Shown piece after piece: positions 57,801 through 64,000 of a stretch of DNA of 64,000 bases; position 1 is the first letter of the stretch; each line of letters opens with the position of its first letter. The stretch comes from Hyphomicrobiales bacterium (lineage in GTDB: Bacteria > Pseudomonadota > Alphaproteobacteria > Rhizobiales > Rhizobiaceae). A program made the position numbers and the translations under genes. The notes beneath the pieces were generated by a model, which saw only the letters and a program-made list of their open reading frames with translations, was not told where the DNA came from and searched no databases. The stretch is taken from assembly GCA_900465915.1 (NCBI GenBank), contig UBKJ01000016.1, forward strand, positions 1 to 64,000, given 5' to 3'.

Positions 57801-59201
57801 TCAACCTTTCACGGCGCCCTGGCCGTCGAGCTCTTTCATCACCTCGTCGACGGCGGCCTTGGCGATCGACACCATCTCGTCGATCTCCGCCTCGGTCATG
57901 ACCAGCGGCGGCGCGAAGCCCAGAATATCGCCGTGCGGCATGGCGCGGGCAATCAGATTCCGATCGCGCGCGGCCTGGGATATCCGTGCGCCGACCTTGA
58001 GCGCCGGATCGAACGCGGTTTTTTCGCCGCGATCGGCGACGAATTCGACCGCCGCCAGCATGCCGACGCCCCGCACCTCGCCGACGATCGGATTCTGCTC
58101 GAAGGCCGCCTTCAGGCGCTTCATCAGATAAGCGCCCTTCTTCGCCGATTGCCCGGCGAGGTCTTCGCGTTCGACGATATCCAGCACGGCGTTGGCCGCG
58201 GCGGCGCCGATCGGATGCCCGGAATAGGTGTAGCCATGAGAGAAGGAGCCGACGCGCGGGGTCCCCTCCTCCATCACCTCATAGACCTTCTTCGACACGA
58301 TCGACGCGGACAAAGGCACATAGGCCGAGGTCAGGCCCTTGGCGACCGTCACCAGATCGGGCCGCATGCCGTAAAGCTCGGACCCGAACATCGCGCCGGT
58401 GCGGCCGAAACCGCAGATCACCTCGTCGGCGATGAGCAGCACGTCGTATTTTTGCAGGACGGCCTGAATCTTCGGCCAGTAGCCGGCCGGCGGCGGCGTG
58501 ATCCCGCCGGTGCCGAGCACGGGCTCGGCGATGAAGGCGCCGACCGTTTCGGGATCTTCCGCGATGATCAGCGCCTCCAACTCGTCGGCGCGGCGCTGGG
58601 AAAACGCCTCCTCGGTCTCGCCCGGCAACGCGCCGCGATAAAAATGGGGAACCCCGGTGCGCAGGATACCGGAAACCGGCAGGTCCATATGGTCGTGATA
58701 AAAGCTCAGGCCGGTCATGGAGCCCGCGACGACCGAACAGCCGTGATAGCCGCGCTCGCGCGCGATGATCTTCTTCTTGCGCGGCTTGCCGCGCAGATTG
58801 TTGTAATACCAGACGATCTTGGCCTGCGTCTCGTTGGCGTCCGAGCCCGACAGGCCGTAGAAGACCTTGGACATGTCGCCCGGCGCCATTCTGACGAGGC
58901 GATCCGAGAGCCGCGCCAGCTCTTCGGTCGTATGCGCGGCGTAGGAGTGGTAATAAGCGAGCTTGTAAGCCTGGCGGGCGATGGCTTCGGCCACTTCCGT
59001 GCGCCCGTAGCCGATATTGACGCAATAAAGCCCGGCGAAGCCGTCGATATATTCCCGGCCGGTCGCATCCTGGATGCGGACGCCTTTTCCGGTCTCCATG
59101 ATGGTGGGATCGGCGTCTCCCCTCGCATAGTCCTTCAGATAGGTGAAGGGATGGAGGACTGTCCTGCGGTCCATTTCGGCGATTTCAGCGATATCGGTCA
59201 T
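57801..59201 (-). CDS. Class III aminotransferase (omega-amino acid/putrescine-pyruvate transaminase-like)
   Basis: A 466-residue PLP transaminase of the SpuC/omega-transaminase group. It has GREYIDGFAGLYCVNIGYG near residue 50, FYGLSGSDANETQAKIVWYY near residue 115 (in two parts), YHGCSVVAGSMTG near residue 152, LLIADEVICGFGRTGAMFG near residue 255 and the PLP lysine in TVAKGLTSAYVPLSA near residue 288. The AKGLTSAY form is that of true transaminases and contrasts with the GKPMGNG of the phospho-lyase-like enzyme at 40137-41447. The ATG at 59201 has GAGGAA 7 bp upstream. It would convert a terminal amine to a semialdehyde for the aldehyde dehydrogenase encoded next to it. Confidence 0.9.
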   Translation of the reverse strand: MTDIAEIAEMDRRTVLHPFTYLKDYARGDADPTIMETGKGVRIQDATGREYIDGFAGLYCVNIGYGRTEVAEAIARQAYKLAYYHSYAAHTTEELARLSDRLVRMAPGDMSKVFYGLSGSDANETQAKIVWYYNNLRGKPRKKKIIARERGYHGCSVVAGSMTGLSFYHDHMDLPVSGILRTGVPHFYRGALPGETEEAFSQRRADELEALIIAEDPETVGAFIAEPVLGTGGITPPPAGYWPKIQAVLQKYDVLLIADEVICGFGRTGAMFGSELYGMRPDLVTVAKGLTSAYVPLSASIVSKKVYEVMEEGTPRVGSFSHGYTYSGHPIGAAAANAVLDIVEREDLAGQSAKKGAYLMKRLKAAFEQNPIVGEVRGVGMLAAVEFVADRGEKTAFDPALKVGARISQAARDRNLIARAMPHGDILGFAPPLVMTEAEIDEMVSIAKAAVDEVMKELDGQGAVKG

Positions 59202-59211
59202 GATCGTTTCC

Positions 59212-60699
59212 TCATGCGGCCAGGCCGCCAAAGCAGACATATTTCAGTTCCATGAATTCCAGCAGCCCGTGGCGCGAGCCTTCGCGGCCGAGTCCGGATT
59301 GCTTCCATCCGCCGAAGGGGATGGGCGCACCGGTGAAGGAGGCCGTGTTGACGCCTACCATTCCATATTCGAGCGCATCGGTGAGACGCAGCGCGCGGTT
59401 GATGTCGCGCGTATAGACATAGGCGGCCAGGCCCATCTCGCTGGCGTTCGCCGCCGCCCTCACCTCTTCTTCGCGGCCGAAACGCAAGATCGGCGCGATG
59501 GGACCGAACGTCTCCTCGAACGCGATGAGCATGTCGTGGCGGACATCGACGAGCAGTGTCGGCGCGACGAAATTGCCGTCCTTCGGATCGGGAGCGCCGC
59601 CGGCGAGAATCCTGGCGCCCTTCCCGACCGCGTCGAGAACGTGCGAGCGGCACTTCTCCACGACGGCGGCCTTCGTCATCGGACCGATATCGACACCCGG
59701 CTGAAAGCCGCAGCCGACCGTCAATCCTTCGATCCGCGCCTGCAAGCGCTCCACGAAAGCGTCATGAAGGCCGTCCTGCACGTAAATCCTGTTGGCCGCC
59801 AGGCAATCCTGACCCGAAGTCGTGAATTTTGCGGCGATGCAGCCTTCGACGGCCTCGTCCAGATCCGCGTCGTCGAAAACGATGAACGGCGCATGGCCGC
59901 CAAGCTCCATCGAGACCTTCTTGACCGTCCGCGCCGCCTTGGCGAGCAGGAGGCGGCCGACTTCCGTCGAGCCGGTGAAGCTGAAGGCGCGAACCCGCTC
60001 GTCCGCCAGCAGCCCTTCGGTCAGCAGCACGGCGTCGCCGGTCACCACCTGCAACACGCCCGCCGGAAACCCCGCCCGATGGGCGAGCTCGGCGAGCGCC
60101 AGCGCGGAGAGCGGCGTCTCCACGGCTGGCTTGACGATGACCGGACATCCCGCCGCCAAGGCCGCGGCGGCCTTGCGCGCGATCATCGCGCTTGGAAAGT
60201 TCCACGGCGTGACCGCCACGCTGACGCCGACGGGCTGCAGGGAGACGAAAAGCCGGCTGGAAGGCTTGTGCGCGGGGATCGTCTCGCCATAGGCGCGCTC
60301 CCCTTCCGCGGCGAACCACTCGATGAAGCCCGCGCCGTAAAGGATTTCCGCCTCGGACTCGCCGACGGGCTTTCCCTGCTCCGCGGTCAGGATAAGGGCC
60401 AGGTCGCGCGCATGGTCACGAATGAGCCCGGCCCATTTGAGCAGGAGCCTGCCTCGTTCACGCGCCAGAAGCTCCCGCCAGCCGGGGAAGGCCTGCCCGG
60501 CGGCTTCGATCGCCTGCCGAAGCAGTTCGCTATCGCAATCGAAAACCTGCGCGATTTCTTCCCCAGTCGCCGGATCGAAAACAGGCGTGGACGCCGTTGC
60601 GCCTGTCCAGGCGCCGCCGATGAAGGGCTTGTCGCGGAGAAGCGCCGGATCGCTCAATTGGGTCAAGGTGTGGCGCGCCGTCAATATCGTGTTCAACAT
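59212..60699 (-). CDS. Succinate-semialdehyde-dehydrogenase-like aldehyde dehydrogenase
   Basis: A 495-residue aldehyde dehydrogenase of the GabD type: VTPWNFPSAMIARKAAAALAAGCPVIVKPA (in parts) near residue 162, FTGSTEVGRLLL near residue 240, general base in MELGGHAPFIVF near residue 265 and catalytic Cys in TSGQDCLAANRIYV near residue 300. It is the first gene of the minus-strand amine operon, 10 bp before the aminotransferase gene, and divergent from the Lrp-type regulator. With the transaminase it would turn an omega-amine into a carboxylic acid, for example a GABA/succinate-type product. Confidence 0.92.
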   Translation of the reverse strand: MLNTILTARHTLTQLSDPALLRDKPFIGGAWTGATASTPVFDPATGEEIAQVFDCDSELLRQAIEAAGQAFPGWRELLARERGRLLLKWAGLIRDHARDLALILTAEQGKPVGESEAEILYGAGFIEWFAAEGERAYGETIPAHKPSSRLFVSLQPVGVSVAVTPWNFPSAMIARKAAAALAAGCPVIVKPAVETPLSALALAELAHRAGFPAGVLQVVTGDAVLLTEGLLADERVRAFSFTGSTEVGRLLLAKAARTVKKVSMELGGHAPFIVFDDADLDEAVEGCIAAKFTTSGQDCLAANRIYVQDGLHDAFVERLQARIEGLTVGCGFQPGVDIGPMTKAAVVEKCRSHVLDAVGKGARILAGGAPDPKDGNFVAPTLLVDVRHDMLIAFEETFGPIAPILRFGREEEVRAAANASEMGLAAYVYTRDINRALRLTDALEYGMVGVNTASFTGAPIPFGGWKQSGLGREGSRHGLLEFMELKYVCFGGLAA

Positions 60700-60761
60700 T
60701 CCGCCTCTCGATCCAAACGCCTTATGACGAGAAGATTACGGGCTGTGCGACGCCTACATCC

Positions 60762-60777
60762 GGCAAGATTGCTTGCC
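60762..60777. promoter_or_regulatory. Lrp/AsnC-type operator palindrome in the divergent promoter
   Basis: GGCAAGATTGCTTGCC is an exact inverted repeat with 6-bp arms (GGCAAG / CTTGCC) around ATTG, in the 135-bp gap between the aldehyde dehydrogenase gene and the Lrp-type gene. Lrp-family sites are 13-15-bp dyads with an AT centre, so this is a good candidate for autoregulation and control of the amine operon. Confidence 0.55.
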
Positions 60778-60834
60778 ATGATGAAGAAATCCTGCTTTCT
60801 TTGACATAGTTAAGAGGAAAACAGGTGGATTTTG

Positions 60835-61311
60835 ATGCAACTCGACCGGCTCGACGCGCGACTCCTCAACATTCTCCAGACCCACAATCGGCACAGTTCG
60901 GAGGAATTAGGGGCGATGGTCGGCCTCTCCGCCACCGCAGTCCAGCGCCGAATGAAGCGCCTGCGAGAGGCCGGCGTGATCGAAGCCGATGTTTCGATCG
61001 TCAAGCCCAAGGCGATCGGACGCCCCATCGCGATGCTCGTGTCGGTGTCGCTGGAGCGCGAACGCGCCGACATCGTCGACCGCTTCAAGCAATCGATCCG
61101 GCAAACGCCCGAGGTCATGAACGGCTATTATGTCACCGGAGACGCCGACTTCGTGCTAATCGTCACCGCCCGCAGCATGGAGGATTACGAGGGGTTCACC
61201 CGCAAGTTTTTTTACGAGAATCCCGATATCAAGGGATTCAAGACCATGGTGGTGATGGACCGGGTCAAGGTCGGCTTCTCCGTGCCGATCGACTTCGGCG
61301 ATTTTGCATGA
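60835..61311 (+). CDS. Lrp/AsnC-family transcriptional regulator
   Basis: A 158-residue Lrp-type protein. An N-terminal helix-turn-helix (LDRLDARLLNILQ, then LGAMVGLSATAVQRRMKRLREAGVI) is followed by the RAM effector domain with GYYVTGDADFVLIVTARSMEDYEGF near residue 99 (in two parts) and KTMVVMDRVK. The ATG at 60835 is preferred to the TTG one codon earlier; AGGTGG lies upstream. It is divergent from the amine operon, as BkdR- and PutR-like activators are from their targets. It probably senses the imported amine or amino acid. Confidence 0.92.
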   Translation: MQLDRLDARLLNILQTHNRHSSEELGAMVGLSATAVQRRMKRLREAGVIEADVSIVKPKAIGRPIAMLVSVSLERERADIVDRFKQSIRQTPEVMNGYYVTGDADFVLIVTARSMEDYEGFTRKFFYENPDIKGFKTMVVMDRVKVGFSVPIDFGDFA

Positions 61312-61564
61312 GTTGAAAACATTGCACGCTCGCTGAATTCAGCGTTGGCGCTGCGCCGGATTCCGCAATGAGCCCCATCGCATTTCCTGCGGCAAAGGCC
61401 GATGGGCGCGTCTCCGAACGAGTTCGCATTGTTGCGCTTTTTGGCTCGCCGGAAAGCCATCGGTGCCTTAGCGGATCGATCTGCTCTACAGCCGGGTCAC
61501 GCGCCCGGGCTCTCATCTATCAGCCGCGACGCCTGTACTGCAGGACACGGGCGTCGTCGGTTGC

Positions 61565-62667
61565 TTACGCAGAAAGATGCTGATTGAAGAAGTCCGTGAT
61601 CTTGTCGAAGGGGATCACATCCACCTTGTCGTAGAGATCGGTATGGTTAGCGCCGGGAATGATCATCAGTTCTTTCGGTTCGGCGGCGTTGGCGTAGGCG
61701 GTTTCGCTGAAATAGCGCGAATGCGCCTTCTCGCCATGGATGAACAGCACCGGCCGCGGCGAGATTTCCTTGATGTAGCTCAGGATCGGCATGTTCATGA
61801 ACGATAGCGGCGTCGTGATCGTCCATGCGTTGCCGGAGTTGACCGCGCGCTTATGATAGCCGCGCGGCGTCATGTAATAGTCGTGGTAATCGACCAGGAA
61901 TTGCGCCTCGCCGCCCTTTAGTTCGTTATAGGGCGGCTGGTAGGCCGGGGCGCCCTTCTCGGCGTCCGCCCAGCGCTGCCGGCTGAGTTGCTCCAGCGTT
62001 TGCGTGCGCTGTTCGAGAGTCACGCTGTCGTTATAGCCCTTCGACATGACGCGGGTCATGTCGTACATCGTGCTGGCGACGACGGCCTTGACGCGCTTGT
62101 CGGCGGCGACCGCATTCAGCGCTATGCCGCCCCAACCGCAGATGCCGATGACGCCGATGCACTCGCGGTCGACGGCGTCATGCAGGCCGAGATAGTCTAC
62201 GCCCGCCATGAAATCCTCGGTGTTGATGTCCGGCGAGGCGACATTGCGCGGCTCTCCGCCGCTTTCACCGGTATAGGAGGGATCGAAGGCCAGCGTGACG
62301 AAGCCACGCTCGGCCATGGTCTGCGCATAAAGGCCCGATGACTGCTCCTTGACCGCGCCGAACGGGCCGCTGACGACAATAGCCGGCAGGCGCTTGTCCG
62401 CCCGGTCCTGCGGCAGATAGAGATCGCCCACCAGCGTGACGCCATAGCGATTCTTGAAGGTGACCTTCCGATGGTCGACTTTTCGCTCCTGGGGAAAACC
62501 TTGTCCCATTCTTCCGACATGGTCTGAGCCTTTGCGTTGGAAGTCTTGAAAAACGAAGACGCGCCGAGGGCGGCGACGCCCGCGCCGGTCAGCTTGAGCA
62601 GGTTGCGGCGACCTGCATCGGGCGCGCTCCGATGCTCGGCTGTATTTGCAGATTGATTCTGGTTCAT
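61565..62667 (-). pseudogene. Tat-exported alpha/beta hydrolase, frameshifted
   Basis: Two minus-strand frames together make one protein of about 366 residues. The first (from ATG 62667, AGGAGA upstream) gives a Tat signal with RRNLLKLTGAGVAALGAS and a mature start EEWDKVFPRSEK. The second continues VDHRKVTFKNRYGVTLVGDLYLPQD to the C-terminus at 61565, with nucleophile motif GICGWGGIAL, TMAERGFVTLAFDPSYTGESGG and a late catalytic-type HGEKAH and GANHTDL. The join near 62480 (AGCGAAAAGTCGACC) lacks one base, probably a G after GAAAAG. This is either a real inactivating mutation or a sequence error. The family contains dienelactone-hydrolase- and acetyl-xylan-esterase-like enzymes. Confidence 0.75.
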
Positions 62668-62707
62668 GGCGGGTTCTCCTTGCGATTTTTGATGACCGTG
62701 CGTCCCG

Positions 62708-63169
62708 TCAGGACATTGCTTCGACACGAAGCGGAAATTCGCCGCGCACCAGCAGCGGCTTCGCGCCCTGATCCAGACGTCCGAGCCGGATCAGTCCGCG
62801 AGACCAGCGGTAAGGACCGTGGAACATCGCCAGATTGCCCCAGGGCGTGTAGTAGCAGAGGTCGCCGACCGCCTCGTTTCCGAAGCGTGCCGCGCCGTCG
62901 CCGGTCAATTTGCGCGGCAGATAGGCGATCTTTTCGTTGGTCGAATAATCGTCGATGGTGAGATTCAGCGGCAGCATCGCGAATAATTCGCGCGCCGAGG
63001 CGTTGTCTTCCAGCGTCGCGGTGAAACTCTGATCCGCGAAGGTGAATTTGAGGCGCATGGCGGTCTTCTCCTGAGCTTGAGCGGTGCGAGCAATTGAGGG
63101 GACAGCAGCAACGCCCACGGCGATGGCCGCCAGCAATGTTCGGCGGGAGATTCCGTTGGAAGCGGCCAT
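62708..63169 (-). CDS. Tat-exported cyclophilin-like fold protein
   Basis: A 153-residue protein. An N-terminal twin-arginine signal (SRRTLLAAIAVGVAAVPS) ends near residue 33 (TAQAQ before EKTAM). The mature 120 residues, with FTFADQSFTATLEDNASARELFAMLPL (in two parts), IAYLPRKLT and DLCYYTPWGNLAMFH, match the cyclophilin-like (DUF-type, bacterial) family of small beta barrels of unknown function. The DNA 40 bp downstream encodes the frameshifted hydrolase, also with a Tat signal, and an MFS transporter gene lies one base upstream. The trio recurs as a redox or stress-type group only by inference. Confidence 0.8.
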   Translation of the reverse strand: MAASNGISRRTLLAAIAVGVAAVPSIARTAQAQEKTAMRLKFTFADQSFTATLEDNASARELFAMLPLNLTIDDYSTNEKIAYLPRKLTGDGAARFGNEAVGDLCYYTPWGNLAMFHGPYRWSRGLIRLGRLDQGAKPLLVRGEFPLRVEAMS

Positions 63170-63170
63170 C

Positions 63171-64000
63171 TCAGGCTCCCTTCGGCTTCAGCAGGCCGCG
63201 GCCGTCGCCGATCAGCGCAACGGCGAGGACGGCCAGGACAATGCTGCCGATGAAGGTCGCCTGAATGGAAAGGCTGTCGAGCAACGCTCCGCCGACCACC
63301 GCACCAAGCAGGATCGAGGCCTGAATCGCCGCGACCATCAGGCTGCCGGCGGCCTCGGGCGCGTCGTCCACGTTCTGCGACATCCACGTCATCCAGATCA
63401 CCGAGAACATGGTGTTCATCGCGCCCCAGATCGCCATGAACAACGCCGCCGCCACGACCGAGAAGCCCAGCAGGAGAAGCCCCAACGTCGCCCCGCCCAT
63501 CACGAGCGCAGGAAGCTTGAGGAACGGCGCGACATTCCCTTTGAGAAACCGGCCAGCCGCCCATGTGCCGATGAAGCCGGCGCAGCCGAGAAGAAGAAGC
63601 AGGACAGAAAGCGTGGCGACGTCCACACCCGTCACTTTTTCCAGAAACGGGCGCAGATAGGTGAACATGGTGAAGGCCGATCCCCAGGACAGCATGCATG
63701 CCACAAGGCCGCGCAGGAAATAGGGACGCCTCAGAAGGCCGAACATGGCGCGAAAATCCTGCCGCTGCGCGGTGGGCAGCGACGGCAGCGCGACCATGTG
63801 CCAGACGAGGTTGATGGCGACGACGGGCGTCAGCGCCCAGAACACGGCGCGCCAGCCGAACATCTCGCCGAGATAGCTGCCGACCGGGGCCGCGAAGGCG
63901 GCGGCGATGGCCTGTCCGCCATACATCAGCGCCAGCGCGCGCGGCACTACGCCGGCCGGGACCAGCCGCATGATGACGGCGGTGGCGAGCGCCCAGAAGC
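63171..64000 (-). CDS. MFS transporter (5' end outside the window)
   Basis: About 276 C-terminal residues of a major facilitator superfamily transporter, still open at the window edge. It begins within FWALATAVIMRLVPAG and includes GGQAIAAAFAAPVGSYLGEMFGWRAVFWAL (in parts), the family's transmembrane helix 5 motif with G-x-x-x-G-P-type spacing, followed by six or more hydrophobic segments and a soluble tail GRGLLKPKGA. It resembles the arabinose-efflux (AraJ/YdhP-like) drug/sugar exporters. One base separates its stop from the cyclophilin-like gene, so they are probably cotranscribed. Confidence 0.85.
   Translation of the reverse strand, partial: FWALATAVIMRLVPAGVVPRALALMYGGQAIAAAFAAPVGSYLGEMFGWRAVFWALTPVVAINLVWHMVALPSLPTAQRQDFRAMFGLLRRPYFLRGLVACMLSWGSAFTMFTYLRPFLEKVTGVDVATLSVLLLLLGCAGFIGTWAAGRFLKGNVAPFLKLPALVMGGATLGLLLLGFSVVAAALFMAIWGAMNTMFSVIWMTWMSQNVDDAPEAAGSLMVAAIQASILLGAVVGGALLDSLSIQATFIGSIVLAVLAVALIGDGRGLLKPKGA

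Noticed and set aside
61312..61564. Possible small gene or tRNA in the 253-bp gap between the Lrp and hydrolase genes
   Set aside because: Open frames on both strands lack ribosome binding sites and homology, and no tRNA T-loop or acceptor pairing could be drawn.

Overview
The window is high-GC DNA with dense, short-gapped operons, AGGAG-type ribosome binding sites, many ATGA start/stop overlaps and a very large share of ABC uptake systems. This is typical of a metabolically versatile alphaproteobacterium, most likely of the Hyphomicrobiales/Rhizobiales. The genus cannot be fixed from the sequence. No rRNA, tRNA, insertion sequence, integrase or replication origin was seen.

Layout. (1) 1-10.9 kb: a LacI-controlled carbon-source locus with the tail of an OtnK-type acid-sugar kinase, a ribose-type (CUT2) ABC transporter, the LacI regulator, an unknown cysteine-rich protein, a metallo-beta-lactamase-fold hydrolase, a 3-hydroxyacyl-CoA-dehydrogenase-type enzyme, a histidinol-dehydrogenase-like enzyme and an SDR. 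(2) 11.0-11.3 kb: a small CRISPR array with type I-C-like repeats and no cas genes. (3) 11.4-20.5 kb: a betaine-type locus with Gfa (formaldehyde-glutathione adduct formation), a DMSP-lyase-like cupin and an Old Yellow Enzyme-type N-demethylase on the minus strand. Divergent from these are a TetR regulator, a pyrroline-5-carboxylate-reductase-like protein and a glycine-betaine-type ABC importer with two tandem binding proteins. (4) 20.5-20.9 kb: a junction holding a broken etfB fragment. (5) 20.9-30.1 kb: GMC oxidoreductase, polar-amino-acid ABC importer, aldehyde dehydrogenase, two DAO-family flavoenzymes and a GntR/FCD regulator. (6) 30.5-41.4 kb: a TorT-like binding protein with a ribose-type ABC transporter, the two subunits of a hydantoinase/oxoprolinase, an APH-fold small-molecule kinase and a class III aminotransferase-fold enzyme resembling phospho-lyases. 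(7) 41.5-48.0 kb: sulfur genes (MetB-like lyase, DUF2478 protein, LysR regulator, CysJ, CysI) linked by a shared palindrome. (8) 48.3-51.8 kb: a PQQ-type sugar dehydrogenase and ethanolamine ammonia-lyase (EutB, EutC). (9) 52.0-61.3 kb: an amine/polyamine-like operon (aldehyde dehydrogenase, aminotransferase, complete polar-amino-acid ABC importer, cupin, PuuB-like oxidase, D-2-hydroxyacid dehydrogenase) with a divergent Lrp/AsnC regulator. (10) 61.5-64 kb: a frameshifted Tat-exported alpha/beta hydrolase, a Tat-exported cyclophilin-like protein and an MFS transporter cut by the window end.

The common theme is import and oxidative breakdown of small nitrogenous or methylated solutes. Each module pairs its own transporter and regulator with oxidases or demethylases, aldehyde dehydrogenases and transaminases, and one module also detoxifies formaldehyde. 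The exact substrates are inferences. The least ordinary parts are the orphan CRISPR array, the locus joining a DMSP-lyase-like cupin with an OYE demethylase and Gfa, the hydantoinase plus kinase plus phospho-lyase operon, and the LacI locus with its uncharacterised cysteine-rich protein.
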